DNA of 64,000 bases from NCBI GenBank assembly GCA_026545225.1, contig CM048847.1, positions 7,744,501 through 7,808,500 of the forward strand, written 5' to 3'. Positions 11,032-24,418 of this stretch are shown one piece after another. The first letter of the stretch is position 1, and each line of letters opens with the position of its first letter. A program made the translations under genes and the position numbers. Under the pieces are notes generated by a model that made no database searches, had not been told where the DNA came from, and worked only from the letters and a program-made list of their open reading frames with translations. Origin of the DNA: Cornus controversa. Its lineage: Eukaryota; Streptophyta; Magnoliopsida; Cornales; Cornaceae.

Positions 11032-13716
11032 CTATGAAACTCTCTATTGAGTTCTTTCCTTGCCTCAACTAAGAGAACTTTTAACCGTGCGTAAATGGTT
11101 ACGAGACTAAATCTTAGCAAGGAGGGAGATAGTAAGGAGAGACGTAGAAATTGAGGAAGAAATAGACTGACAAATAGATTAAAGGAGGCTAAGAGTAAGA
11201 AAGTTGAGGGAGATATAGATCGAGTGAGAGACAGAACAATATTCTGGAGAATATTTAAGGAGAAATACAGATTGCACATGATGCAATTGCTTAATTGTGG
11301 TTGTTTGGAACCCTTAATACAAAGCCCCTTTGTATTTATTTATAGTAAAGAGAAATACATCACTTCTATTTCTAAATCTAAGGTAAAAGATAATGCAGAA
11401 AGTAAAATAATAAAAGGAAATACATTATCTAAATTCTGATGTCCTATATCTTCAACAACCTTTCAGCCTCTCTTTGCAAAAGTTCATAGTGCACCAAAGT
11501 CTTCCAATGCAGCCCAAAATCATAGGAGTCCTTGTACAATACAAACTAACTCATGCATACACACAAATCATATTTATACGTATATTCTGTATAACCAACT
11601 TCACAATAGTGGTAACTTGATTACAAGAGTCCTTATCCATGAAGAATCCATCAGTACTTAGACTTAATATAGAGTCCAAAGTGTGAATAACTTTATTCTC
11701 ATTCCATAGAGTCCAAGTAAACTTAGTCTTTCACTTCGCACCAAATTAATTGGAGTCCAATCATGTAAGGACCGGAATTATTTTGACCGGTTCTAGGTGA
11801 ATTTTGATCGAATTTAATTTTTTTTCGAATAAGTTAAATTCGAAACGAAGGTGGATATATATACATGGAATTATATATTTATAAAGAGATGGAGAAGATT
11901 TTGTACGTGGAATTATAGTAATGTCAGAGAATACGTGTGTATATATATATATGGATATATATATATATAGGGGATATATTTATATTAAATTATAAATATA
12001 TCTATTAAGTACCTACATTATTATATATACACATAAAATTGTGTATATGCATGGGCTTATATGCAATTATGAAGAAAGGTGGGTGTACATGCATGATTAC
12101 AAGTATATGTGTATATGTGGTGTATAATGAAGTAAGAAAAGAAGATAAGAAATGAAAGGAGAAGGAATCAGCTGAGAAAAGGAAAAGAAGAAAAGAAAAA
12201 GAAGAAAGAAAAGAAAAGAAAAGGAAAAGAAGAAAGAAAAGGAAAAGAAGAAAAGAAAAAAGAAAAGAAAAAGGAAAGAAAAGAAGAGAAGTGTGAGATC
12301 GGGGAGAGAGAGAGAAGCTGAGATCGGGAGAAACCGAGAGAGAATCGGGAGAAGAGGAAAGGAGGAAGAAGGAGGAGGTGGCTCGGGGTGGCTCACGGTG
12401 GGGCCTTGCCTGGGCGCCGGTGGAGGTGGTGCTCCAGCAGCGACTGGAGAGGTGATTGAAGGCAGCAGCGACGGGGGTTTCTGGGTTCGTCGGTGATGTT
12501 CTCGGTTCACGGCGACAGTGGACGGTTCTCTTGGCCAGAAGTGCGGGGGTTTTGGGTGGTGTTTGGCTCGGTTGTAGCGGTGTTCAACGACGGAGTTACG
12601 GCTGAGCCGTGTTTGGTACGACTACGGTGGTTGACTGGTTTGGGTCGTTGAGTCTGTTGAGGTGAGTTGATTGGGTCTAATTTTTGGGATTTATTGGCGG
12701 CCGTTTTGGGGCTGATTTGTGGATTTTTTGGGGTGCTCGCTATTGGGTTTGGTAGCGGCTATTTTGTGGTTGTTTGAGGGTGCACATGGTGGTACCGTAG
12801 AGGCTGTTTGGCGGCAAGATGATGGCGCGGTTGGGGGTTGTTTTAGCTCTAGTTTGTAGGGCTGATGGTGGCTAGTTTGTGGGTTCCATTTGGTTCAGAT
12901 AATAGTGGCTTGAGGTGGCAAATGGTGGCATTCTCATGGCTATTGGACAGCCTATTTTGGTGGTCAGTTTCGATGGTGTTTGGTGGCGTTTGGCTAGTGT
13001 TTGGCTCGGCTGAGATAGGTTGCTGGGTTGGGTTTGGTTGGTCTAAAAATGGTGGATTTGGTATTTGGTTTAAACTGGGCTTTAGACTTGAAATGGGTTG
13101 GATCAAACTTTGGGATCAACAAAGAGAAAAATGGTTTGGTGGATGGATTGCATGGACTTTAGCACGGGACCGGACTGGGTATGGAAATAGGCCGCATTGC
13201 AAGCATGGGCTTAGTGAAAGTGGGACCTAAGGCAAGTTGATTCTTGCCTCTATCTCTATGTATATTTTAATTATGCTGATTAATTTTACATATGTGCTTA
13301 ATTTAGTCATATGTGGCGTTTGCATATATATATGTGCATATATATATATATAAAGGTGTTTATATATATATATACGTTGGATGTGAGGATAAATACATGT
13401 GGGTATATATATATGTGTGGGCTTGGAGAGTAAGAGCATTGTTAGATTCGAATGCTGATTTGCATTGTTATATGCATGTTTAGGGATTGAGCCATGTAAA
13501 GTATGCTAAATTATATATGTATATTTAGCTAGATATTGCCTTGCATGCTTATATGATTCTTATGCGTGAGTTGAGTATACATAAATATATATGTGTTTAT
13601 ATATTTGGTGCAGTGGTAGAAATGCATGCTAAATTGGTTTTAGTATAGAAGGGCATTGTAAAAGCATGAAATGTATAAGGGTTATGTATGTTTTCACTAC
13701 CTATATGGGTGACATG

Positions 13717-13744
<28 letters not shown>

Positions 13745-13747
<3 letters not shown>

Positions 13748-16618
13748 CACGCCCCGGTTTCCGACACCCGGTTAGGAGCGAGGGAAACGGGGGTGAATCC
13801 GTGATTTCACCTCAAGTTCCCACACCTTAATCTCATTATAATCATTTCTATTGCGGAAGCATTCTATATGCACACCCTTCAAGTGGCATTAGATCATCTA
13901 AGACCCTTGAACATGATTTTCACCTTTGGTTCCATACACATAAACCACTAAGTTCTGGACCTCAACTTTTTACACGGATGGAATCTGATTCTGTAACCTA
14001 CACCATTGGATAGAGCTTTCAAAAAAACTCAATTAAAAAAAAAAACCACGCTCAATTTCGATTTAAAACGAAGAAATGGCATCGAAACGAAGTTTGGACA
14101 ATTTTTGAACCTTACTGTGAATAGTAATTTCGATCAATCGAAATTGGATTTCGATCAATCGAAATTCATCTCGATTAATCGAAATTTTGACCCCATCAAT
14201 CGAAGAAAACACCCTCTCGGTACTTTGGACCTGCAATATTTCGATTGATCGAACTTGGGACTTCGATTGATCGAAATAAAGCTTAAAAATCCATAAAAAC
14301 TCGCAACCATTTCGATCAATCGAGATGGGCATCTCGATTAATCGAAATGGGCATTTCGATTAATCGAAATGCACTGCCCAGAATTTCTCAAACACCTCTA
14401 CAAGATCAAACTGAACCCAAATCTCAACCAAACCACCTTAGATCATTCATAACTCATATAAATCATCTACCATTGATATAATATCATACTCACACATCAA
14501 CCGATACATTTGAATCTCAAATCTTGTATAATCATAGAAAATTCATCCTAAGTTCACAATGCACATAAAATTCAAGTGAACTAAACCATCCTCATTTTTC
14601 CAAAGGTGATCTTCATTAATCCAACCATACAATCTAACTTATACAATAAGATCCTACAACCATGATTCCAACATAAATCCATAACTCTAAACATTCATAT
14701 CCACGAAATAAAAATACAAGAGACAAAAGAATACATTCATCCATTTAAATTCCAAACCCATACATAATCCATGGAACCATACACATAAGAATTCAAATGG
14801 CCCTTTTTGCATACATTCTTCAAGTCTCAAATGAAGGAAGCCATTATACATACATTTCTCAAAAACCACTTTCCTACAAGTGTGGCACCTACATTTGGAT
14901 TTCACATACAAAAGAAGATACAAATGTAAAGGCAACACCACAACCATTGTCTACATGCCACAAGCCGGCATGGACATTTATCTACATCTCAAAAGAGCAA
15001 AAGTCCAAAAATAAGCTCAACATATCCATAGAGCTAATCATGCTCCATCTTCCATTGGCGCCTTATCTGAAAATGTTTATATAAATATGGGGTGAGCAAC
15101 ACTGCGGCTCAGTAGAAATGATCCACCCAACCCCACTCTAACTCAGGCGGCCATGCATGGATGCATATGAAATCTCTACATGTCTACATGACAAGTATAC
15201 ATGCTTTTAACCCATAAACAAACACGTTTTTCAAATCATGCGTGATGCTTCACATCTCAATGCATTTACATACATATACATATATATATATATCCAATTT
15301 AGCAAGCCACAATATATATATATATATAACACACGCCACATAAGTCCGGAAATCACTTCAATGGGGACTAGCTTATCACTCCATCCATAGTAAGGGTCTC
15401 TTCGGCACCCAAACTCTGCTTGTGCTTTATCGGGTTACTAATCCGAAGGGAGCACCTCCTCTTGGCCAAGTTTTGGGTCTTTCACCCTAGGGACCATTCC
15501 CTCACCTTAATTCTCAATGTTGTCACGCCCCAAAAACTCGCTTTTCACATAGTGCACATAATCACATCAATGCACTTATTCCACACCATGAATGCATTTT
15601 TGTCAAATCAATGCATTTTCCTTTCCTTCAAGATTGTCACAATGCTATCACACTCATATCATGAAAATCATCATGCTTATGCATTTAACAAGGAAAATTA
15701 TATCTTTCATGCCCAAGTCTAAAAATTCACATTTTTCATGTTTTCCCCAAATGATCACATTTTTCATCAAGCACATTCATAGTCTCATTTGCACATACAC
15801 AACATATATGAGTTCTAACCAACATGCTAGACATTTATACATGCATAATCACATTAGTATACATATATACACATATACATAACCCTAAACTCAAGAAATC
15901 CCAATCTATCTTTCATGTCACAATTATGTGACCTATAGAATCAAAGTAAGGATGAGTCTAGCACCCCTACCTCAAATTGGAAGAGCTTCCAATTGATTTC
16001 CCCCAATCTCTCAAAACCCAACTTCCTCCGAAATGATTTTTGAACCGATCAAGCTCGAGCCCTCGACGCGTAGATCGTTTCTTCCTTCTTTGGTGAAATC
16101 AAAATCTCACTCCAAGGCCCTCAAATCTAGTGAAGAAGGTGAGGAGATGAAGCTTGTATGTATATACGTATATATCTCTCTCTCTCGGCTGCTGGGATGA
16201 AAATGGGAGAAGAGCTGATCTCTCTTAGTATTTATAGCTAAGTGACCTCCTCTTAATTACTAGTTTGCCATCACCTTTTTGCAAAACCTTCTCGGGCTCA
16301 TTTTCGGAGTTCCGTAACTCAGATTGACACGAAATCAACTCCGTTGCGCGTCAAATATTTTATTTAAGCTATCCTCAAATTTTGAAGCCATTCCGACACT
16401 TTTAAAATTTCTGGGCCCACAAGGCCCACGCCCCTAGGTTGACCAAACTCAAAAAAGTCAACTTTTGCCAAAAGTTCCCAAAACTTCCCAAAACCCTATT
16501 CCAACCCTCTAAACATGTTCCCCACATTCAAAACATGCTAAACATCATTTTAAAATGCACTTAAAGCAATAAATGACAAAAATTGAAAAACCGGCCAAAA
16601 TTGGGCACGGTCTCTACA
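13745..16618 (-). repeat. 3' LTR of element D
   Basis: 2874 bp, TG...CA, aligned to 21518-24391 at a constant offset of 7773. It contains a palindrome cluster at 14126-14370, the block GAGCAACACTGCGGCTCAGT near 15095 (shared with A) next to a TATA-like TATATAAATA on the complementary strand, and a stretch at about 15380-15540 homologous to the B LTR at 24820-24970 in inverted orientation. Confidence 0.95.
14126..14370. repeat. Palindrome cluster in D LTR
   Basis: Eight or so inverted repeats with core TCGAT-NN-ATCGA, including ATCTCGATTAATCGAAAT and ATTTCGATTAATCGAAAT. The copy in the other D LTR is at 21899-22143. Spacing and flanks resemble the A cluster. Confidence 0.85.
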
Positions 16619-16664
16619 ACCTCCCAACCTTATAAGAATTTCGTCCTCGAAATTAGAATTTACC

Positions 16665-19600
16665 TCAAGTGGTGAAAAACTCAGGATACTTTGAGCGGAC
16701 TTCTTGTTCTCGCTCCCATGTAGCTTCTTCCACACCATGATGCCTCCAAAGCACCTTAACCAATGGAATGGTTTTGCCCCGAAGCACTTGTTCTCTAGTG
16801 TCCAAAATCTGAATCGGTCTTTCCTCGTATGACACGTCCTCCTCCACCTCAAGGTCTGCCCAATCAAGCACATGTGACGGGTCCGGTTCATACTTCCTCA
16901 ACATAGACACATGGAAAGTGTTGTGCACACTTGACAATTGTGGTGGCAATGCCAAGCGATAAGCAACCTCTCCTACTCGATCCAAGATCTCAAATGGCCC
17001 GATAAATCGTGGTGCAAGCTTGCCACTACGACCGAACCTCATCAAACCTCTCCGTGGCGAGACCTTCAAAAAGACATGATCTCCCACCTCAAATGCTAGT
17101 GGTCGCCGTCTCCTATCGGCGTAGCTTTTCTGACGACTCTGAGCCGTAAGCAATCTCTGCCATATTACCTTGATCTTCTCCGTAGTTTCTCGAACTAAAT
17201 CCGGTCCCAAAGAAACTGTCTCTCCAACCTCTGTCCAACAGACAGGTGACCTGCACGGTCTACCATACAAAGCCTCAAATGGAGCCATCTCAATGCTAGC
17301 TTGATAGCTATTATTGTATGCAAACTCCACCAAAGGAAGGTGATCCTCCCAACTGCCCCGAAGATCAAGTACACATGCCCGTAGCATATCCTCCAAAATC
17401 TGTATAGTACGCTCAGACTGACCATCCGTCTGGGGATGAAAAGCCGTACTAAAGTGAAGGTCCGTATCAAGTGCTGCCTGGAAACTCTGCCAAAATCGAG
17501 ATGTAAATCGCGGGTCTCTATCTGAAACAATAGAAACTGGCACGCCATGAAGCCTAAGGATCTGCTCAATATACAATCTACTGAGAGTATCCACATCATC
17601 TGTCACCCTAATGGGAATAAAGTGAGCTACCTTCGTCAATCTGTCAACGACCACCCAAACCGCGTCGTGACCTTTCCTCGACCTTGGAAGCCCCGTCACA
17701 AAATCCATAGTGACATGCTCCCATTTCCACATAGCCACAGGCAATGGCTGCAACAACCCCGCTGGTCTCTGATGCTCGGCCTTCACTTGTTGACAAGTGA
17801 GGCACCTCGTCACAAACTGAGCTACATCCTTTTTCATACCCTTCCACCAATACTGTCGGCGTAGGTTATGGTACATCTTGGTACCACCTGGATGTACTGC
17901 TAGCCTCGAGTTGTGAAACTCTCTCAGAATCTCATCCCGACAAGCTAAGGGAACAAACATCTTCCCTTGGAATTTCATGCTCTCATCTGAATGAACTGTC
18001 CATCCTTCCACTACTTCGCCACCCAAAATTCGCGTGCGAATAGCCTCAACCTCTCTATCCTTCCTCTGCTCTTCAATCACTCTACTCACAAGAGTTGGTT
18101 GAGCGATAAGAGTAAATAACACCGCCGGTCCATCATCCTCACTGAAATGTAATCCCATTTCTGAGATGTTTTCCATCATCTTCCACTCCCGTATGGCTAA
18201 GCTCGCTAAGCTACCATGTGACTTCCTACTCAATGCATCCGCCACTACATTGGCCTTTCCCGGATGATATTGTAAGTCGAAGTCATAGTCCTCCATATAC
18301 TCCATCCACCTCCGTTGCCTCATATTCAAATCCTTTTGTGAGAAAAGGTATTTGAGACTTTTGTGATCTGAGAACACTTCAAACTTCTCACCATACAAAT
18401 AATGTCTCCACACCTTAAGTGCAAAGATCACCGCTGCCAACTCCAAATCATGTACCGGATAATTCTGTTCATGTGTTTTCAATTGTCGCGAACCATACGC
18501 CACTACTCGTTCGGTTTGCATTAGCACACATCCCAAACCGAGTCGTGAAGCGTCACAATAAATTGTATACCCCAACCCACGTTCCGGAATGATCAAAATT
18601 GGAGCCGAAGTCAACCGACTCTTCAATTCCATGAATGCATGCTCACAAGCATCATCCCACACAAACTTCACTCCTTTTCGAGTAAGCTTTGTCATGGGTG
18701 CTGCTAACCGCGAAAAGTCCTTCACAAACCTCCGATAATACCCGGCCAATCCCAAGAAACTACGTATCTCAAATACGCTCTTAGGTCTTTCCCAACTCAT
18801 CACCGCTTCTATCTTGGATGGATCTACGGAAACCCCTCCTTTGGACACAACATGCCCAAGGAATTTCACTTCCGCTAGCCAAAATTCACATTTCTCATAT
18901 TTGGCATATAATTGATGTTCTCTTAAGAGTTGCAACACAATCCTCAAGTGACCCTCGTGCTTCTCTTCCGAAGACGAGTACACTAGGATGTCATCAACGA
19001 ACACAACCACAAACTTGTCCAAGTAAGCATTGAACACTCTATGCATTAGATCCATGAATGCCGCCGGTGCATTTGTTAAACCAAATGGCATCACCAAAAA
19101 TTCATAATGCCCGTATCGTGTACGAAAAGCGGTTTTTGGAATGTCCGCTTCTCTAATCCCCAACTGATAATAGCCCGATCTCAAGTCTATCTTTGAGAAA
19201 CATCTCGAACCCTTAAGTTGATCGAACAAGTCATCTATCCTTGGCAAGGGATATTTATTTTTGATCGTTGCCCGATTCAACTTCCTATAGTCAATGCAAA
19301 GCCGCAAGGACCCATCCTTCTTTTTAGCAAAAAGAACCGGAGCTCCCCAAGGCGATGTACTAGGGCGTACAAATCCCTTGTCTAGTAGCTCTTGTAATTG
19401 GTCCTTCAACTCTTTCAACTCAGCCGGTGCCATTCGGTACGGTGCCATAGAAATGGGCGCGGTACCTGGAGCAAGATCTATCACAAACTCCACTTCCCGT
19501 TTCGGAGGCAACTGTGTCAATTCCCCCGGAAATACATCCATAAACTCACACACTACACGAGGAAGCTCTCCAAGTGTCTCATCATCACCATCAACTAGTA

Positions 19601-21275
19601 GGCTCGCTAAGAAATGCCCAAGCCCTCTCCGATCAGTCGAACCATGCAGAGACGATAAGTAGAAGTCATCTCGCTCCCCCACAAAACATATACTAACACC
19701 AGAGGGTGTATACAAGGTCACTCTTCCCCGATGACAATCAATATTGGCTCTATAGGTCGATAGCCAATCCATACCCAAGATCACATCAAAGCTAGACATC
19801 TCAAGGAGAATGAAATCAAACACTAGTCGATGCCCCGAAATCTCGATCTCGCAAGATCGGCACACATCACTCAAAACCACTCTACCACCAACCGGCGTAT
19901 CAATGGATAAAATCGAGTCCAAAGATGACACCTCCAACCCCAAAGCACAAGCAAATGCATATGATATGAATGAATGTGATGCACCTGAATCTACTAAAAC
20001 CCTAGCCCACGAGCTAGATACAAGAAATATACCTCGGACCACTGACGGTCCCGCCGAGGTCTCTGTCGGAGCAAGAGTAAAAGCACGGCCCTGTGATCTC
20101 TGGCCCTGCTGTCCCGGACCCTGATATCCCGACTGCTGACTGGGAGCACTAGACGTGGCTCCTCTAGCAGGTGCCCGTGAACTCTGGACTGAAGGCGCTG
20201 TCTGCTGTGGTGGCAATGCCCTAAAACCTGACTGTGAAGTCACAGGCTGCGTAGGACGCTGCTGAGAGCCAGTACCACTCTGCATACTCTTCTTCTGTGG
20301 GCAATCCCAACTAATGTGCCCCATTTGATGACAATGGTAGCACTTTTTATCAGCCATTAATGGAACTTGCCCTTGAGTACACTCCGCCATTCTGTGTCCC
20401 GGTTTCTGGCAATTGAAACAGATTATCCTCGATCGGAAAGGTCCAGAAGGTATAGCCACAGAACTCACTGATTGGGTTGGTGGCCTTTGTGAGGATGACC
20501 CACCAATCCTCATCTTCTTCCTAGCACGATTATCCGTAAGGGATCCCGTGCCTCTTGCTTGGTTCTGTGCTTCTCTTATTCTTTGATTATCATTGCTAAA
20601 CTCTTCAGAAATCAATGCTCTCTCCACTACTGCTGCATAGTTGGTCAAGCCTAGAATCCCAACCTTGTCCCGTATGTAGGTTCGGAGACCTCTTATAAAT
20701 TGCTTAATTTTAAGCTCTTCTGTTGGGATCATCTCCTTTGCAAACCGAGCCAAGGAGGTAAATTTTGTTTCGTACTCCATCACCGTCATTGTCCCTTGGA
20801 CAAGGTTAAAGAATTCTCTCCTCATACTGTCTTTCATTGTCACTGGAAAGTACTTCTCGAAGAAAAGCACTTGGAATGTATCCCATTCCATTGTCTCCAA
20901 ATCATGGTAGTCTCCCAAGAATTTCCACCAACGTTTGGCGTCATCTTTAAGATAGTGAGTGGCTACCTTAACCTTCAAGCCCTCCTCAATTTCAAGTACA
21001 TTAAGAAGCGTAACCATCTCATCCAACCAACTTTCCGCTACCATTGGATCGGGTCCCCCAGAATACGAAGGCGGATTATGTTTCTTGACATGCCCCAACG
21101 CCGTTATCATCCTATTAGGAGGAGCTGCTCTAGGTGGAGCTTGGGTCTCCTCTTGAGTTTCCCGTTGTGTTTCCCTTGCAATTTGCCGCATGGTGGCAAC
21201 CATGTCACGCATAAATTGCTCTCCTCCAATAGGGACCACTTCCGGTGTCACTTCACGAGCTCTTCTTGGTGGCAT
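16665..21275 (-). CDS. Gag-Pol polyprotein of Tekay/Del chromovirus (element D)
   Basis: An uninterrupted 1536-residue frame on the minus strand. Gag capsid spans about residues 60-230. Two CCHC zinc knuckles follow at 286-299 and 312-325. The aspartic protease motif DSGA is at 429-432. Reverse transcriptase spans about 610-815 with Asp697 and the VDD box at 760-762. RNase H has Asp908, Glu945 and Asp970. Integrase has an HHCC zinc site (His1128, His1136, Cys1158, Cys1161) and a D,D35E core (Asp1191, Asp1252, Glu1288). A GPY region lies near 1420-1440, and a C-terminal Tekay-type chromodomain at about 1480-1534, presumed to guide integration to heterochromatin. All parts are in one frame, typical of chromoviruses. 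The start MPPRR is supported by the match to A Gag. Its genome partners are the A elements, which share its Gag and LTR ends. Confidence 0.96.
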   Translation of the reverse strand: MPPRRAREVTPEVVPIGGEQFMRDMVATMRQIARETQRETQEETQAPPRAAPPNRMITALGHVKKHNPPSYSGGPDPMVAESWLDEMVTLLNVLEIEEGLKVKVATHYLKDDAKRWWKFLGDYHDLETMEWDTFQVLFFEKYFPVTMKDSMRREFFNLVQGTMTVMEYETKFTSLARFAKEMIPTEELKIKQFIRGLRTYIRDKVGILGLTNYAAVVERALISEEFSNDNQRIREAQNQARGTGSLTDNRARKKMRIGGSSSQRPPTQSVSSVAIPSGPFRSRIICFNCQKPGHRMAECTQGQVPLMADKKCYHCHQMGHISWDCPQKKSMQSGTGSQQRPTQPVTSQSGFRALPPQQTAPSVQSSRAPARGATSSAPSQQSGYQGPGQQGQRSQGRAFTLAPTETSAGPSVVRGIFLVSSSWARVLVDSGASHSFISYAFACALGLEVSSLDSILSIDTPVGGRVVLSDVCRSCEIEISGHRLVFDFILLEMSSFDVILGMDWLSTYRANIDCHRGRVTLYTPSGVSICFVGERDDFYLSSLHGSTDRRGLGHFLASLLVDGDDETLGELPRVVCEFMDVFPGELTQLPPKREVEFVIDLAPGTAPISMAPYRMAPAELKELKDQLQELLDKGFVRPSTSPWGAPVLFAKKKDGSLRLCIDYRKLNRATIKNKYPLPRIDDLFDQLKGSRCFSKIDLRSGYYQLGIREADIPKTAFRTRYGHYEFLVMPFGLTNAPAAFMDLMHRVFNAYLDKFVVVFVDDILVYSSSEEKHEGHLRIVLQLLREHQLYAKYEKCEFWLAEVKFLGHVVSKGGVSVDPSKIEAVMSWERPKSVFEIRSFLGLAGYYRRFVKDFSRLAAPMTKLTRKGVKFVWDDACEHAFMELKSRLTSAPILIIPERGLGYTIYCDASRLGLGCVLMQTERVVAYGSRQLKTHEQNYPVHDLELAAVIFALKVWRHYLYGEKFEVFSDHKSLKYLFSQKDLNMRQRRWMEYMEDYDFDLQYHPGKANVVADALSRKSHGSLASLAIREWKMMENISEMGLHFSEDDGPAVLFTLIAQPTLVSRVIEEQRKDREVEAIRTRILGGEVVEGWTVHSDESMKFQGKMFVPLACRDEILREFHNSRLAVHPGGTKMYHNLRRQYWWKGMKKDVAQFVTRCLTCQQVKAEHQRPAGLLQPLPVAMWKWEHVTMDFVTGLPRSRKGHDAVWVVVDRLTKVAHFIPIRVTDDVDTLSRLYIEQILRLHGVPVSIVSDRDPRFTSRFWQSFQAALDTDLHFSTAFHPQTDGQSERTIQILEDMLRACVLDLRGSWEDHLPLVEFAYNNSYQASIEMAPFEALYGRPCRSPVCWTEVGETVSLGPDLVRETTEKIKVIWQRLLTAQSRQKSYADRRRRPLAFEVGDHVFLKVSPRRGLMRFGRSGKLAPRFIGPFEILDRVGEVAYRLALPPQLSSVHNTFHVSMLRKYEPDPSHVLDWADLEVEEDVSYEERPIQILDTREQVLRGKTIPLVKVLWRHHGVEEATWEREQEVRSKYPEFFTT

Positions 21276-21517
21276 CCTTCTGTATAGATGACAAGAAGAT
21301 ACTTAAAAATTCAAAGCATGAATGTCATGTCCAATCCACTTCATGCGTACTCAACATACTTATATACTTCATAAGTAGCATATCATATCAAACAAATAAG
21401 CACATAAAAATTTTCCATGCAATATGCACTCAACCTACTCCTCACAATTCCATATGTGATCCAACCATTTCCCGTCGTCCCTAGGTATTCAAACCCGGTT
21501 AAGCTCTGATACCAAGT
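21276..21517 (-). other. Element D 5' leader with primer-binding site
   Basis: 242-bp leader between the 5' LTR and Gag-Pol. The primer site GCTCTGATACCA is at 21503-21514 on the plus strand (TGGTATCAGAGC in sense), three bases from the LTR. The extra hairpin copy seen in A is absent. Confidence 0.9.
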
Positions 21518-24386
21518 TGTCACGCCCCGGTTTCCGACACCCGGTTAGGAGCGAGGGAAACGGGGGTGAATCCGTGATTTCACCTCAAGTTCCCACACCT
21601 TAATCTCATTATAATCATTTCTATTGCGGAAGCATTCTATATGCACACCCTTCAAGTGGCATTAGATCATCTAAGACCCTTGAACATGATTTTCACCTTT
21701 GGTTCCATACACATAAACCACTAAGTTCTGGACCTCAACTTTTTACACGGATGGAATCTGATTCTGTAACCTACACCATTGGATAGAGCTTTCAAAAAAA
21801 CTCAATTAAAAAAAAAAACCACGCTCAATTTCGATTTAAAACGAAGAAATGGCATCGAAACGAAGTTTGGACAATTTTTGAACCTTACTGTGAATAGTAA
21901 TTTCGATCAATCGAAATTGGATTTCGATCAATCGAAATTCATCTCGATTAATCGAAATTTTGACCCCATCAATCGAAGAAAACACCCTCTCGGTACTTTG
22001 GACCTGCAATATTTCGATTGATCGAACTTGGGACTTCGATTGATCGAAATAAAGCTTAAAAATCCATAAAAACTCGCAACCATTTCGATCAATCGAGATG
22101 GGCATCTCGATTAATCGAAATGGGCATTTCGATTAATCGAAATGCACTGCCCAGAATTTCTCAAACACCTCTACAAGATCAAACTGAACCCAAATCTCAA
22201 CCAAACCACCTTAGATCATTCATAACTCATATAAATCATCTACCATTGATATAATATCATACTCACACATCAACCGATACATTTGAATCTCAAATCTTGT
22301 ATAATCATAGAAAATTCATCCTAAGTTCACAATGCACATAAAATTCAAGTGAACTAAACCATCCTCATTTTTCCAAAGGTGATCTTCATTAATCCAACCA
22401 TACAATCTAACTTATACAATAAGATCCTACAACCATGATTCCAACATAAATCCATAACTCTAAACATTCATATCCATGAAATAAAAATACAAGAGACAAA
22501 AGAATACATTCATCCATTTAAATTCCAAACCCATACATAATCCATGGAACCATACACATAAGAATTCAAATGGCCCTTTTTGCATACATTCTTCAAGTCT
22601 CAAATGAAGGAAGCCATTATACATACATTTCTCAAAAACCACTTTCCTACAAGTGTGGCACCTACATTTGGATTTCACATACAAAAGAAGATACAAATGT
22701 AAAGGCAACACCACAACCATTGTCTACATGCCACAAGCCGGCATGGACATTTATCTACATCTCAAAAGAGCAAAAGTCCAAAAATAAGCTCAACATATCC
22801 ATAGAGCTAATCATGCTCCATCTTCCATTGGCGCCTTATCTGAAAATGTTTATATAAATATGGGGTGAGCAACACTGCGGCTCAGTAGAAATGATCCACC
22901 CAACCCCACTCTAACTCAGGCGGCCATGCATGGATGCATATGAAATCTCTACATGTCTACATGACAAGTATACATGCTTTTAACCCATAAACAAACACGT
23001 TTTTCAAATCATGCGTGATGCTTCACATCTCAATGCATTTACATACATATACATATATATATATATCCAATTTAGCAAGCCACAATATATATATATATAT
23101 AACACACGCCACATAAGTCCGGAAATCACTTCAATGGGGACTAGCTTATCACTCCATCCATAGTAAGGGTCTCTTCGGCACCCAAACTCTGCTTGTGCTT
23201 TATCGGGTTACTAATCCGAAGGGAGCACCTCCTCTTGGCCAAGTTTTGGGTCTTTCACCCTAGGGACCATTCCCTCACCTTAATTCTCAATGTTGTCACG
23301 CCCCAAAAACTCGCTTTTCACATAGTGCACATAATCACATCAATGCACTTATTCCACACCATGAATGCATTTTTGTCAAATCAATGCATTTTCCTTTCCT
23401 TCAAGATTGTCACAATGCTATCACACTCATATCATGAAAATCATCATGCTTATGCATTTAACAAGGAAAATTATATCTTTCATGCCCAAGTCTAAAAATT
23501 CACATTTTTCATGTTTTCCCCAAATGATCACATTTTTCATCAAGCACATTCATAGTCTCATTTGCACATACACAACATATATGAGTTCTAACCAACATGC
23601 TAGACATTTATACATGCATAATCACATTAGTATACATATATACACATATACATAACCCTAAACTCAAGAAATCCCAATCTATCTTTCATGTCACAATTAT
23701 GTGACCTATAGAATCAAAGTAAGGATGAGTCTAGCACCCCTACCTCAAATTGGAAGAGCTTCCAATTGATTTCCCCCAATCTCTCAAAACCCAACTTCCT
23801 CCGAAATGATTTTTGAACCGATCAAGCTCGAGCCCTCGACGCGTAGATCGTTTCTTCCTTCTTTGGTGAAATCAAAATCTCACTCCAAGGCCCTCAAATC
23901 TAGTGAAGAAGGTGAGGAGATGAAGCTTGTATGTATATACGTATATATCTCTCTCTCTCGGCTGCTGGGATGAAAATGGGAGAAGAGCTGATCTCTCTTA
24001 GTATTTATAGCTAAGTGACCTCCTCTTAATTACTAGTTTGCCATCACCTTTTTGCAAAACCTTCTCGGGCTCATTTTCGGAGTTCCGTAACTCAGATTGA
24101 CACGAAATCAACTCCGTTGCGCGTCAAATATTTTATTTAAGCTATCCTCAAATTTTGAAGCCATTCCGACACTTTTAAAATTTCTGGGCCCACAAGGCCC
24201 ACGCCCCTAGGTTGACCAAACTCAAAAAAGTCAACTTTTGCCAAAAGTTCCCAAAACTTCCCAAAACCCTATTCCAACCCTCTAAACATGTTCCCCACAT
24301 TCAAAACATGCTAAACATCATTTTAAAATGCACTTAAAGCAATAAATGACAAAAATTGAAAAACCGGCCAAAATTGGGCACGGTCT

Positions 24387-24391
<5 letters not shown>
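21518..24391 (-). repeat. 5' LTR of element D
   Basis: 2874-bp partner of 13745-16618. It ends at GTCTCTACA, followed by TATAT. As the 5' LTR it should carry the element's promoter. The TATA-like stretch next to the block GAGCAACACTGCGGCTCAGT near 22868 is a candidate. Confidence 0.95.

Positions 24392-24418
<27 letters not shown>

Larger units (their letters stand above)
13745..24391 (-). mobile_element. Element D: whole-looking Tekay/Del chromovirus LTR retrotransposon
   Basis: A 10.6-kb element with two 2874-bp LTRs (13745-16618 and 21518-24391). It has a primer site for initiator tRNA-Met (21503-21514), a 242-bp leader, one uninterrupted Gag-Pol frame (16665-21275) and a polypurine tract just before the 3' LTR (plus-strand 16619-16636). 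The target duplication is TATAT, inside a TA microsatellite of the host B LTR and so weakly informative. The LTRs differ at about one site by eye, so insertion is very recent on any usual plant rate. It looks whole and is the only element here that does. Orientation is opposite to its B1 host. Confidence 0.95.

Noticed and set aside
12097-12510. 137-residue Phe/Ser-rich frame on the minus strand
   Set aside because: It is the translation of a GAAA-type purine tract in the B1 LTR. The membrane-like look comes from base composition.
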